A stretch of 64,000 nt of DNA from SG8-30 sp963715485 (lineage in GTDB: Bacteria > Pseudomonadota > Gammaproteobacteria > Steroidobacterales > Steroidobacteraceae): assembly GCA_963715485.1 (NCBI GenBank), contig OY970244.1, positions 2,790,001 through 2,854,000 of the forward strand. The letters run 5' to 3'. The notes beneath the pieces were generated by a model. That model ran no database searches. It saw nothing but the letters and a program-made list of their open reading frames with translations, and was not told where the DNA came from. The position numbers and the translations under genes were made by a program. Shown one piece after another: positions 34,544-44,653 of the stretch. Position 1 is the stretch's first letter; every line of letters starts with the position of its first letter.

Positions 34544-37183
34544 ATGCCCGAGCGTCCCCAGACACCAACCAGGACCAGGCCCTTGTTCGAGGGGTTGTCG
34601 GCGCACACGCCGATGATGCAACAGTACCTGCGCATCAAGGCGGACCACCCGAATGAACTCATGCTCTATCGCATGGGCGACTTCTACGAGCTGTTCTACG
34701 AGGACGCGCGACGGGCCTCGGGTCTGCTCGACATCGTGCTGACGCAGCGCGGCGAATCCGGCGGCGCACCCATACCCATGGCAGGCGTGCCGGTCGACAA
34801 GCTGGACACCTACCTCGTGCGGCTGGTACGGCTGGGCGAATCGGTCGCCATCTGCGAGCAGGTCGGTGAGGTCGGCAAGGGCAAAGGACCGGTCGAGCGG
34901 CAGGTGGTGCGCGTCGTCACACCGGGGACGGTTACCGACGAGGCCCTGCTGGAGGAGCGGCGCGACACGCTGTTGGCCGCGCTCGCGGTGGAGCAGGATG
35001 CGTTCGGCCTCGCCTGGCTCGACCTGAGCGCGGGGCGCTTCAGCGTCGTGGAGGGCCACGGGCACGAGGAACTCGCCGCGGAACTGGAGCGGCTGCGCCC
35101 GGCCGAGCTGCTGTTGCCGGAAGATGTCGACCCGCGCGCACTCAGGCTGAGCCAGCCCGGACTGCGCCTCAGGCCGCCATGGCACTTTGATTCCGAGTCA
35201 GCGATCCGCCAGCTGACCTCGCAGTTCAAGGTGCGCGACCTGGCCGGCTTCGGCTGCGCGGAGATGCCCCTGGCCGTACGTGCGGCCGGTGCTTTGCTGT
35301 CCTATGTACGCGACACCCAGCGCTCCGCGCTGCCACACCTGACCGGACTCACGACCGAGGTCCGTGACAGCGCCCTGCAGCTCGACCCGGCGACTCGCCG
35401 TAACCTGGAACTGGACGAAAGCCTGTCGGGGCACCCGGAGGCCACGCTGGCCGGTGTGCTCGACCGGACCGCAACGGCGATGGGCGGACGCGAGCTGCGT
35501 CGCTGGATGCACCGGCCCCTGCGAGAGCGGGCAGTACTGGAGCGCCGCTACCACGCCATCGAGACCCTGATCGACTCCAGCCGGCGCGACGCACTGCGCG
35601 GACTGCTCAGGCAGGTGGGCGACATCGAGCGCATCCTCGCGCGGATTGCGCTGAAGAGCGCGCGGCCACGTGACCTGGCCGCGTTGCGCGCCGGGCTGGC
35701 GATGCTGCCGGAACTGCACCGGGCGCTGGCGGGTCTTGACACGCCGCTGCTGGAGGAGGCCCGCGTCGGGCTTGCGCTGCGCGCCGACCTGCACGGCCTG
35801 CTGGAGCGCGCGATCGTCAGTTCCCCGCCGCACCTGCTGCGCGACGGCGGCGTGATCGCCGACGGCTACGACGCCGAACTCGACGAGTCGCGGTCCATTT
35901 CGAGCAACACCGACCAGTGGCTGCTGAAGTTCGAGGAGCAGGAACGGCGCCGCACGGGCATCGCCAGCCTCAAGCTCGGCTACAACCGGGTGCAGGGCTA
36001 CTACATCGAGGTCGTCCGCAGCCAGGCGGAGCGGGTCCCGACCGAATACCACCGCCGCCAGACGGTGAAAAGCGCCGAGCGCTTCATTACGCCGGAGCTC
36101 AAGCAGTTCGAGGACAAGGTGCTGGGGGCCCGGGATCGCGCCCTGCAGCGAGAAAAGCTTCTGTACGACGAGCTGCTCGATCGATTGATCAACGAGCTGG
36201 CGACGCTGAAGCGCGTCGCTGCGGCGCTGATGCTGGTGGACGTGCTGGCCAATCTCGCCGAGCGCGCCGTCGAGCTGGACTACGTGAAGCCGCAACTGAC
36301 GGACGAACCGGCACTCGCGATCGAGGCCGGACGCCACCCGGTGGTCGAGCGCATGCTCGACACACCATTCGTGCCGAATGACCTCCAGCTCGATGACGAC
36401 GACAGGATGCTGGTGATCACTGGTCCGAACATGGGTGGCAAGTCCACCTACATGCGCCAGGCGGCGCTGATCGTCATTCTCGCGGGCATGGGCAGCTTCG
36501 TGCCGGCCAGGAGCGCAGTGATAGGCCCGTTCGACCGGGTGTTCACCCGCATCGGCGCCTCGGATGACCTTGCCGGCGGGCGCTCCACGTTCATGGTCGA
36601 GATGACCGAAACCGCGGTGATCCTGAACAGTGCAACGGAATCCAGTCTGGTGCTGATGGACGAAATCGGCCGTGGCACCAGCACCTACGATGGGCTGTCG
36701 CTGGCCTGGGCCTGTGCCAGCCACATCGCCCGGCGCGTGCACGCTTTCACGCTGTTCGCGACGCACTACTTCGAGCTGACGTCACTAGCCGACGACATTG
36801 CCGGCGTGGCCAACGTGCACCTGGATGCCACCGAGCACGGCGACGAGCTGGTATTCCTGCATGCGGTGAAGCCGGGTCCAGCGAGCCGCAGCTACGGGCT
36901 GCAGGTGGCCCAACTCGCCGGCGTTCCGAGGGAAGTGATTGCCAGCGCCAGGCGATACCTGCAGCAGCTGGAGGAGAGCGCTACCGGCGAGAAGGGAACA
37001 GTCCCCATTCGGGGACAGTCTCCGTCGCCGGATCTCGCCCCCCTCAGCCCTCAATCCCGCCTTGATCTGGCTCCCGCCACGCAACCCAACGAAGCGCTCG
37101 AGTTGCTGGCTGCGACGGATCCGGACCTGCTGACGCCGCGGGAAGCGCTGGCACTGCTTTACGACCTGAAAGCAAAGATCTAG
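34544..37183 (+). CDS. mutS: DNA mismatch repair protein MutS
   Basis: 879 residues from ATG 34544; the frame extends further upstream but only out of phase with the nitronate monooxygenase gene. The mismatch-binding Phe/Glu motif region is LMLYRMGDFYELFYEDA. The ATPase has Walker A ITGPNMGGKSTYMRQ, Walker B VLMDEIGRGTSTYDGLS and the signature TLFATHYFELTSL. MutS recognises mismatches and recruits MutL. In the variable linker after the ATPase (about residues 817-828) the residues GEKGTVPIRGQSPS are encoded by a GGGGACA-type repeat. The C-terminal helix-turn-helix ends LTPREALALLYDLKAKI. The TAG stop lies at the edge of another repeat. Confidence 0.97.
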   Translation: MPERPQTPTRTRPLFEGLSAHTPMMQQYLRIKADHPNELMLYRMGDFYELFYEDARRASGLLDIVLTQRGESGGAPIPMAGVPVDKLDTYLVRLVRLGESVAICEQVGEVGKGKGPVERQVVRVVTPGTVTDEALLEERRDTLLAALAVEQDAFGLAWLDLSAGRFSVVEGHGHEELAAELERLRPAELLLPEDVDPRALRLSQPGLRLRPPWHFDSESAIRQLTSQFKVRDLAGFGCAEMPLAVRAAGALLSYVRDTQRSALPHLTGLTTEVRDSALQLDPATRRNLELDESLSGHPEATLAGVLDRTATAMGGRELRRWMHRPLRERAVLERRYHAIETLIDSSRRDALRGLLRQVGDIERILARIALKSARPRDLAALRAGLAMLPELHRALAGLDTPLLEEARVGLALRADLHGLLERAIVSSPPHLLRDGGVIADGYDAELDESRSISSNTDQWLLKFEEQERRRTGIASLKLGYNRVQGYYIEVVRSQAERVPTEYHRRQTVKSAERFITPELKQFEDKVLGARDRALQREKLLYDELLDRLINELATLKRVAAALMLVDVLANLAERAVELDYVKPQLTDEPALAIEAGRHPVVERMLDTPFVPNDLQLDDDDRMLVITGPNMGGKSTYMRQAALIVILAGMGSFVPARSAVIGPFDRVFTRIGASDDLAGGRSTFMVEMTETAVILNSATESSLVLMDEIGRGTSTYDGLSLAWACASHIARRVHAFTLFATHYFELTSLADDIAGVANVHLDATEHGDELVFLHAVKPGPASRSYGLQVAQLAGVPREVIASARRYLQQLEESATGEKGTVPIRGQSPSPDLAPLSPQSRLDLAPATQPNEALELLAATDPDLLTPREALALLYDLKAKI
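36991..37023. repeat. GGGGACA-family repeat, copy 2, inside the mutS coding region
   Basis: The stretch begins GAAGGGAACAGTCCCC and continues ATTCGGGGACAGTCTCC. It is nearly the same as the copy at 38595-38628 (GAAGGGGACAGTCCCC, then GTTCGGGGACGGTCCCC). It keeps the mutS frame and codes for the linker residues GEKGTVPIRGQSP. Confidence 0.75.
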
Positions 37184-37275
37184 AAAGGAGACATTCCTGT
37201 TTTCCTTCTTGGCGCAGGTGCTCGCTGCGCGAGCGAAACCTGCCAGGAAAACAGTGGAATGTCCCCTTTCTAAAA
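37181..37275. repeat. Long imperfect inverted repeat of the GGGGACA family, copy 3, between mutS and a convergent hydrolase
   Basis: The left arm begins TAGAAAGGAGACATTCC and the right arm, read in reverse complement, begins TAGAAAGGGGACATTCC; both continue into TGTTTTCCT. The middle forms a second hairpin (GCTCGC/GCGAGC inside CAGGT/ACCTG). Both convergent genes end on the TAG at the tips of this element. A structured RNA would form in either direction, so it may also end transcription, though the T-tract is short. Confidence 0.8.
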
Positions 37276-37911
37276 CCTTCCCGTCGTCAGGAATCGGGCC
37301 ACGTGCTCGGCGACGCTGGCCGAAACCAGCATGCCGGTATGCGTCACCGGCAGGACGAGATGATCGGTCATCCCTTCGATGTGCGTCTCCTCGACCGCGA
37401 CGGTTCCGTCATTGGGTTCGGGCAGCTGCGACACCAGCCGCCCCATCCCGGCTGACGTCGACCCGGCGATGATCCCCAGCTCGCGGGGCAGTGACCAGCG
37501 ACGCGGCCCGCGCTCGACGATTTCCTCCAGCGCAATCCGACCCAGCAACGATGGCCCGATGGCCCAGCTCGCGACACTGCGGGCCGCGTGGCTGCCGGCG
37601 ACGGGTGAACCGAGCAGCACGACCCGTCCTGGCGGCTGCTCCGGCAGCAGTTCGAATAGCTTCAGCAGCATCAGCCCGCCGAGGCTGTGTCCGACCAGGT
37701 GCACCGGCGGTTCCAGGGCCGCGATCTGGCCAGCGAGCAGGGAAACGACCTCCCCGGCCGTTGCGTGCATGGTCGGATAACTCAGCGCCTGGGTCGCAAA
37801 ACCGTGCGATTCGACCCGGTGGCGGAGCCACCAGGTTTCCAGGCCGTTCATCCACAGGCCGTGGAGAAACAGCACGTTTTCAGGTGGAACTTTGGTTTGT
37901 TCGTGCGACAC
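37270..37911 (-). CDS. Alpha/beta-hydrolase (esterase/lipase-like)
   Basis: About 213 residues from a GTG at 37911; a TTG at 37962 is possible. The oxyanion segment is VLFLHGLWMNGLETWWLR, the nucleophile elbow VHLVGHSLGGLMLL (Ser of GHSLG), and the likely acid/His are in EPNDGTVAVEETHIEGMTDH. This resembles small AB-hydrolases such as PGAP1-like or lipase-class proteins; the substrate is unknown. The stop TAG is part of the repeat at 37181-37275. Divergent from sodB with only about 40 bp between starts. Confidence 0.75.
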   Translation of the reverse strand: MSHEQTKVPPENVLFLHGLWMNGLETWWLRHRVESHGFATQALSYPTMHATAGEVVSLLAGQIAALEPPVHLVGHSLGGLMLLKLFELLPEQPPGRVVLLGSPVAGSHAARSVASWAIGPSLLGRIALEEIVERGPRRWSLPRELGIIAGSTSAGMGRLVSQLPEPNDGTVAVEETHIEGMTDHLVLPVTHTGMLVSASVAEHVARFLTTGRF

Positions 37912-37952
37912 TAATGAACTATCCCATGGACGGCTCAACGAGGAGCAGAAGA

Positions 37953-38594
37953 ATGACCGCAACAGGGAAACAAGATCTTACGACGATCCACGGTGCCAAG
38001 GCCCCATTCACGCTGCCGGCGCTGCCGTACGCGGACAACGCGCTGGCGCCCGTCATCAGCTCGAATACCCTTGGGTTCCACTACGGCAAGCACCACAAGG
38101 CCTACGTGGACAACCTGAACAAGATGGTCGCGGGCACCGCCCACGCGGACAGCTCGCTCGAGGGAATCATCAAGGCCACTGCGGGCAAGCCAGCCGAAGC
38201 CGGCGTGTTCAACAATGCCGCGCAGATCTGGAATCACACGTTTTACTGGAACAGCCTGCGAGCCGGCGGCGGCGGCAAGCCGGGCAAGGCCCTGCTGGAT
38301 CGCATCGAGGCGGACTTTGGTTCCTTCGACACGATGAAGGACGAGTTCACCAAGGCCGCGCTGACGCAGTTCGGCAGCGGCTGGGCGTGGCTCGTGGTCA
38401 AGGGCGGCAAGCTCGCCATCAGCAAGACCGCGAATGCGGATACGCCAATGGTCCATGGCGAGAAGCCGCTGCTGACCATCGACGTCTGGGAGCACGCCTA
38501 CTACCTGGACTTCCAGAATCGCCGGCCCGACTACGTGGCTGCCGTGCTCGACAAGCTGATCGACTGGGGCTTCGCGGAAGCGAACCTGGGCTAA
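37953..38594 (+). CDS. sodB: Superoxide dismutase (Fe-type)
   Basis: 213 residues from ATG 37953 with an AGGAGCAGAAG ribosome site. Metal ligands are in LGFHYGKHHKAYVDNL (His), AQIWNHTFYWNSL (His) and DVWEHAYYLDFQ (Asp, His). The segment FNNAAQIWNHTFYWN with a Gln in the second-sphere position, plus FGSGWAWLV, is the iron-type pattern. The N-terminus is about 17 residues longer than usual and does not look like a signal peptide. Converts superoxide to H2O2 and O2 in the cytoplasm. Confidence 0.93.
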   Translation: MTATGKQDLTTIHGAKAPFTLPALPYADNALAPVISSNTLGFHYGKHHKAYVDNLNKMVAGTAHADSSLEGIIKATAGKPAEAGVFNNAAQIWNHTFYWNSLRAGGGGKPGKALLDRIEADFGSFDTMKDEFTKAALTQFGSGWAWLVVKGGKLAISKTANADTPMVHGEKPLLTIDVWEHAYYLDFQNRRPDYVAAVLDKLIDWGFAEANLG

Positions 38595-38627
38595 GAAGGG
38601 GACAGTCCCCGTTCGGGGACGGTCCCC

Positions 38628-38630
<3 letters not shown>
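38595..38630. repeat. GGGGACA-family repeat, copy 4, between sodB and convergent aspS
   Basis: Begins GAAGGGGACAGTCCCC and continues GTTCGGGGACGGTCCCCC. It contains the self-complementary pair GTCCCC/GGGGAC. It starts one base after the sodB TAA and its far end (CCTA) supplies the TAG stop of aspS on the other strand. Near-identical to copy 2 within mutS. Confidence 0.75.
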
Positions 38631-40403
<1,773 letters not shown>

Positions 40404-40529
40404 GAAGATAAACGCCTGATTCAACGAGAAAAATGCCGCAATCCTGCGGCACCGGGAGTAGCTCGAATTTTACGGCCGCTACGGGCAGCCTGGCAAATCG
40501 GTCAACCGCAAGAATCGTTGCGGTTCGGG

Positions 40530-41222
40530 TCAGTCGGGCCGGGTCATCTCCTCCGGCGGAGGCGCCGGCGGCGGCTTGTCATTCGGCCAGGGCGGGGCCA
40601 CGACGCCGAGCGTGAACACCAGCCGCATGGCGTCGTCCACACTCATGTCGAGCGGAAGGACGTCCTCCCGCGGCACCATGATGATGAAACCGCTGGTCGG
40701 GTTCGGGGTGGTGGGAATGAACACGCACACGAGCCTCTTGCCGGCCCGGTGAGCCACTTCCGCGACCTCTTCACCCGACTGGAAACCCACGGTCCAGATG
40801 CCCTTGCGCGGGTACTCGACCAGCAGTACCCGCTTGAAGGCCTGGCCCTTGCCGGTGAAGACGGTCTCGGTGAAGGTCTTGGCGCCGGAGTAGATGGAAC
40901 GCACGAACGGGATGCGCTGCATGAACTCTTCCCACCAGGTCACCAGCTTCCGTCCGACCAGGTTGGTCACGGCGACGCCGGTCACCAGCAGCACCAGCAG
41001 CGCAAGCAGCAGGCCGAGCCCGGGAATGCCGAAGCCGAGGACGGCCTCCGGACGCCACGCCGCCGGCAACAGCAACAGCGTCCCATCCATCAGGCCGACC
41101 AGGAACTTTATAACGAAGATTGTGACGACGATCGGCAGCCAGATGAGCAGGCCCGCCACGAGGTAGCGCCGCAGACGCTGCGAGAATGTCCGTGCCTTGC
41201 CGTCGTCTTCGGGTTCGATCAC
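40530..41222 (-). CDS. DUF502 family membrane protein
   Basis: 230 residues. Two transmembrane helices near the N-terminus (about 19-43, LVAGLLIWLPIVVTIFVIKF, and 66-88, GIPGLGLLLALLVLLVTGVA). A soluble domain follows with the family motifs WEEFMQRIPFVRSIYSGAK, KRVLLVEYPRKGIWTVGF and CVFIPTTPNPTSGFIIMVP. The C-terminus is proline-rich. DUF502 proteins have unknown function and are commonly encoded next to aspS in proteobacteria, as here: the gene lies 15 bp after the zinc-ribbon gene and about 125 bp before aspS. Confidence 0.88.
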   Translation of the reverse strand: MIEPEDDGKARTFSQRLRRYLVAGLLIWLPIVVTIFVIKFLVGLMDGTLLLLPAAWRPEAVLGFGIPGLGLLLALLVLLVTGVAVTNLVGRKLVTWWEEFMQRIPFVRSIYSGAKTFTETVFTGKGQAFKRVLLVEYPRKGIWTVGFQSGEEVAEVAHRAGKRLVCVFIPTTPNPTSGFIIMVPREDVLPLDMSVDDAMRLVFTLGVVAPPWPNDKPPPAPPPEEMTRPD

Positions 41223-41237
41223 GTCACGCTTCCATGC

Positions 41238-41663
41238 TTAGCGGCGCCGCGCGGCCGGACGAGCCGTTTTCTTCACGGCGGATTTCTTCGTGGCAGACTT
41301 CTTCGCGGCAGTCCTGGACCTGGCCGGCTTCTTTGCCTCGACCGTAGCCTTGCCCGACGACTCTTTCTTGTCGCTGGGCGCATCGGCCTTCTTCTCCGCG
41401 GAAACCACGGGCTTGTCGGCGGTGTCTGCCTTCTTCTCGGCCGGCTCCTGCTCGCCCGCCAGATTGCGCTTGCCTTCCTTGTCGGACTTGAAGTCGGTCT
41501 CGTACCAGCCACCGCCCTTCAGCCTGAAGACTGGGGCCGACATCAGCCGCTTGAGCGCCAGGCGCCCGCATTCGGGGCACTTGCGCAGCGGCTTGTCCGA
41601 GACCTTCTGCAGCTCCTCGTGGTGGTGACCGCACCTGGTGCAGTGGTATTCGTAGAAAGGCAT
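41238..41663 (-). CDS. FmdB-type zinc-ribbon protein with a histone-H1-like basic tail
   Basis: 141 residues from ATG 41663 (MPFYEYHCTRCGHHHEE). The zinc ribbon has four cysteines (CTRCG and CPECG) within the first 45 residues, typical of FmdB/putative regulatory zinc ribbons. The C-terminal 75 residues are low-complexity Lys/Ala/Arg/Ser repeats (for example KKSATKKSAVKKTARPAARR), resembling histone H1 and AlgP/PhaF-like tails, probably nucleic-acid-binding. First gene of the fmdB-DUF502-aspS set. Confidence 0.85.
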   Translation of the reverse strand: MPFYEYHCTRCGHHHEELQKVSDKPLRKCPECGRLALKRLMSAPVFRLKGGGWYETDFKSDKEGKRNLAGEQEPAEKKADTADKPVVSAEKKADAPSDKKESSGKATVEAKKPARSRTAAKKSATKKSAVKKTARPAARRR

Positions 41664-41905
41664 GACTCGCGCCCCCTCAGTGGTCCAAACGGGCACCAAA
41701 TCGGGACAATTCCTTCATTTTCAAGTGGCCCAACGGGCCGGCATGACAGGGGATTATGGCGAAAATCGCGGGCCCGCGTCGGGTTACCGGAGGAATCTGA
41801 TTGGCGGAACCCGTCACACACCGGCACCGTGCGACTGGTCATAATCTGGACTTTCGAGGCTGCCGCACACAGTCCAGCCGCGCCTCATGCGGGCAATTCG
41901 GTGAA

Positions 41906-42325
41906 ATGAGCTTGAGCAAAGTTACCCGTGAACTTCTGCTGTACACGCTGGCAATGGGCATCGCGCTCGCGGCAGACGTTGCGACGTTGGCCGCATTGGT
42001 TGAACTGGCGGCCGTGCCCTATCTGGCCGCCGCGACTGTCGCATTCGTGGTTGGCGGCTTGATCGCATACTTGCTCTGCGTCCAACTGATCTTCGCGTAC
42101 AGGCGGATCGATGATCGCCGAGTCGAGGCCGCGACATTCATAGGCCTCGGACTCGTCGGGCTGGTTGTGAATCTCGGTGGCATTTGGGTCGGCGTCGAGT
42201 TTCTCATGGTGCATTACCTGATCGCCAAGATCGTCGCAGCCGGGCTCAGTTTTGTAACCAACTACGGATTGAGGCGGTTCATTCTATTCACCGCCTTTGC
42301 TCGCGAAGAGCCGGGACAAGGTTGA
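41906..42325 (+). CDS. GtrA-family small membrane protein
   Basis: 139 residues with four predicted transmembrane helices (around 10-30, 36-57, 75-97, 103-124). The pattern ELLLYTLAMGIALAADVATL at the start and KIVAAGLSFVTNYGLRRFIL at the end matches GtrA. GtrA proteins are associated with movement or use of polyprenyl-phosphate-linked sugars. The mycobacterial arabinan locus has a GtrA-like protein (Rv3789) beside dprE1/dprE2, so its position here beside homologues of those genes is meaningful. It ends just before the FAD oxidoreductase, which starts 4 bp later. Confidence 0.85.
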   Translation: MSLSKVTRELLLYTLAMGIALAADVATLAALVELAAVPYLAAATVAFVVGGLIAYLLCVQLIFAYRRIDDRRVEAATFIGLGLVGLVVNLGGIWVGVEFLMVHYLIAKIVAAGLSFVTNYGLRRFILFTAFAREEPGQG

Positions 42326-42329
42326 GCTG

Positions 42330-43919
42330 ATGACTCGATTTGCAGCCATCGCCGGCGCGGGCCCAGCCGGCCTGACCGCGGCGCTCGAGCTATTGCGTCA
42401 CACGGACGTCGTTCCGCTGGTGTTCGAGTCCGACACCCAGGTGGGTGGAATCTCGAAGACGGTCAACTATCGCGGTAACCGCATGGACCTCGGTGGCCAC
42501 CGGTTCTTCTCGAAATCAGACTGGGTAATGCAGTGGTGGCAGGACATCCTGCCCGTTGCAACCGAAGCCCGTGCAGAGGCAGCGTCCTTCAACCTGAGCT
42601 ATCAGGGGCAAAGGCTGGATTTCACTCCTTCTTCCAGCCCCGGCGATCCAGACAAGGTCATGCTGGTCAGGCCGCGCCTGTCCACGGATCTATTACCTGC
42701 GCAGTTTCTTCGATTATCCCGTAAGGCTGAATGGCAACACGGTCCGCAACCTGGGCCTGCTGCGAATCGCTGCAATCGGGGCCAGCTACACCAAGGCGCG
42801 AGTGCTGCGCAGTTATGCCTGAGCAGACGCTCGAGGATTTCTTCATCAACCGGTTCGGCAACAGGCTGTACCGGACGTTCTTCAAGGACTACACGGAGAA
42901 GGTCTGGGGCGTGCCCTGTGGCGAGATATCTGCCGAATGGGGGGCCCAGCGTATCAAGGGCCTGTCGATCACCAGGGCGCTGACCCACGCTGCCCAGCAG
43001 ATGTTCCGGAAGGACGACAGCACGTCCCAGAAGGGCGTTGAGACCAGCCTGATTGAACGCTTCCTGTACCCTAAATTCGGCCCGGGCCAGATGTGGGAGG
43101 AAGTGACGCGCCTGGTCGAATCGCGGGGCGGGGAGGTGCACCTTCGGCACAAGGTCACGGCAGTCCAGCGACGCGGCAATCAAATCTGCGGCGTGACGGT
43201 CAGGGATCTGCAGTCAGGCGACGAGAGGCGTGTGGCGTGCGACTTCCTGTTTTCGACCATGCCCGTAAAGGAGCTCACCGGCATGTTGCGGCCGGAGGAT
43301 AGGTCGCTGGGCCACGCTGCCTCGTCGTTGCCTTACCGCGACTTCATGACGGCCGGGCTACTGGTGAAGCGAATGAAGTGCGGCAAGGGCCGCCTGACGA
43401 CATTGGCCAACGGCATGCCGCCGGACAACTGGATCTACATCCAGGAACCGGAGGTGAAACTTGGACGGCTGCAAATCTTCAACAACTGGTGCCCGGCACT
43501 GGTCGCGGATCCGGACACCATCTGGCTCGGCCTCGAATACTTCTGCGACGAGGGAGACGAACTCTGGTCCATGCAGGATCCCGCGTTTCTCGAATTTCGC
43601 CGCCCGCGAACTGGAAACGATCGGACTGATCGACCGGCGCGACGTCCTCGACGGCACCGTCGTGCGGGTACCAAAGGCGTATCCCGCCTACTTCGGCGAA
43701 TACCGCGAGATCGGCCGGGTGCGGGAGTTCCTCGATACTTTCACCAACCTGTTTCCAATCGGCCGTAACGGCATGCACCGCTACAACAACCAGGACCATT
43801 CCATGCTGGCCGCCAAGGCGGCTGTCGAGGCCGTCGCCACAGGCAGCGTGGACAAGACATCACTATGGTCGGTCAACGCCGAAGACGACTACCACGAGAC
43901 CCGGCCTGGTCGCATCTAG
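42330..43919 (+). pseudogene. UDP-galactopyranose-mutase/amine-oxidase-like FAD protein, broken by three frameshifts
   Basis: About 528 residues if repaired. The N-terminal FAD-binding motif is AIAGAGPAGLTAALELLR, then VGGISKTVNYRGNRMDLGGH. The middle part is TLEDFFINRFGNRLYRTFF and YTEKVWGVPCGEISAEWGAQ, and the end is PIGRNGMHRYNNQDHSM. Frame breaks: one extra base near 42684 (before RIYYLRSFFDYPVRLNGN), a break near 42811-42819 (before PEQTLEDFF), and one extra T in the TTT at 43595-43597 (before AARELETIGL). The family contains Glf-like mutases and protoporphyrinogen-oxidase-like enzymes; a sugar-nucleotide or polyprenyl-sugar substrate is likely from context. The stop overlaps the stop of the convergent SDR gene by 2 bases. 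Confidence 0.7.
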
Positions 43920-44653
43920 AAACGCATACGACGGAACACGGACTCCGGAATGCTCCTGACGGCCAACATGATCCAGCGCCAGAACCACGGGGTATAGACC
44001 GTGGAGCGACGGCGATCGATGGCGGAAACAATCTTTCGAGCCACCGCCTCCGGCTTGGCCCACAACCACCCCTTCGGGAGCGAGGCGGTCATCGGCGTGT
44101 CGACGAATCCCGGCTTGACCAACAAGACGCCGACCCCGGACCGGGTAAGCCGCTGGCGCAGCGCGCTGCAGTAGGCCGCCACCGCTGCCTTGGCGCTTCC
44201 ATAGATGGCGTTGTTGGCCCGGCCACGGTCACCCGCGACCGATCCGATTACGACGAGCGTGCCACGACCCTGGGTTTCCAGCCTGGCCGCGACGAGGCTG
44301 GCGAGCTCGACGACCGAGGTACCGTTGATCTCGAACTCTCGCCGAGCAAGTGGCGGGTCGCGATCGCAGAGCGACTGGTCGGGCAGCGTACCGTGCGCAA
44401 TGAGCGTCACGTCCACGTCGCCTGCCCAGCTCCACGCTTTCTCAACGATGTCGGGCAAGGAGGCGGGCTCGGTTGCATCGTAACGGCCAAAGGCGACATC
44501 CTCTGCCCCACGGATCTGCAAGTCGGCGGCAATCGACTCGACGGCAGCAACATCCCGAGCAGCGACAAAGAGTCGCTCGCCCCGCCCCGCCCACAGTCGG
44601 CACGCTTGCTCGGCGATGGCGGAGGTGGCACCAAGTACGACCACGGTTCCCAT
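43916..44653 (-). CDS. SDR-family oxidoreductase, DprE2-like (decaprenylphosphoryl-2-keto-ribose reductase-like)
   Basis: 245 residues. The NAD(P)-binding start is VVVLGATSAIAEQACRLWA, the middle is VIGSVAGDRGRANNAIYGSA with the YxxxK pair in YGSAKAAV, and then LLVKPGFVDTPMTA. GATSAIA in place of TGxxxGIG and the C-terminal membrane-associated helix (PWFWRWIMLAVRSI) are features of DprE2-type reductases, which complete the 2'-epimerisation of decaprenylphosphoryl-ribose to the arabinose form. The ATG overlaps the stop of the DprE1-like gene (TGATG), the same dprE1-dprE2 order and coupling as in mycobacteria. General SDR activity is certain, the specific substrate is inferred. Confidence 0.75.
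   Translation of the reverse strand: MGTVVVLGATSAIAEQACRLWAGRGERLFVAARDVAAVESIAADLQIRGAEDVAFGRYDATEPASLPDIVEKAWSWAGDVDVTLIAHGTLPDQSLCDRDPPLARREFEINGTSVVELASLVAARLETQGRGTLVVIGSVAGDRGRANNAIYGSAKAAVAAYCSALRQRLTRSGVGVLLVKPGFVDTPMTASLPKGWLWAKPEAVARKIVSAIDRRRSTVYTPWFWRWIMLAVRSIPESVFRRMRF

Noticed and set aside
33656..37183. A 1175-codon frame that would give MutS an N-terminal extension of about 296 residues.
   Set aside because: The extension is the out-of-phase reading of the nitronate monooxygenase gene; MutS starts at 34544.
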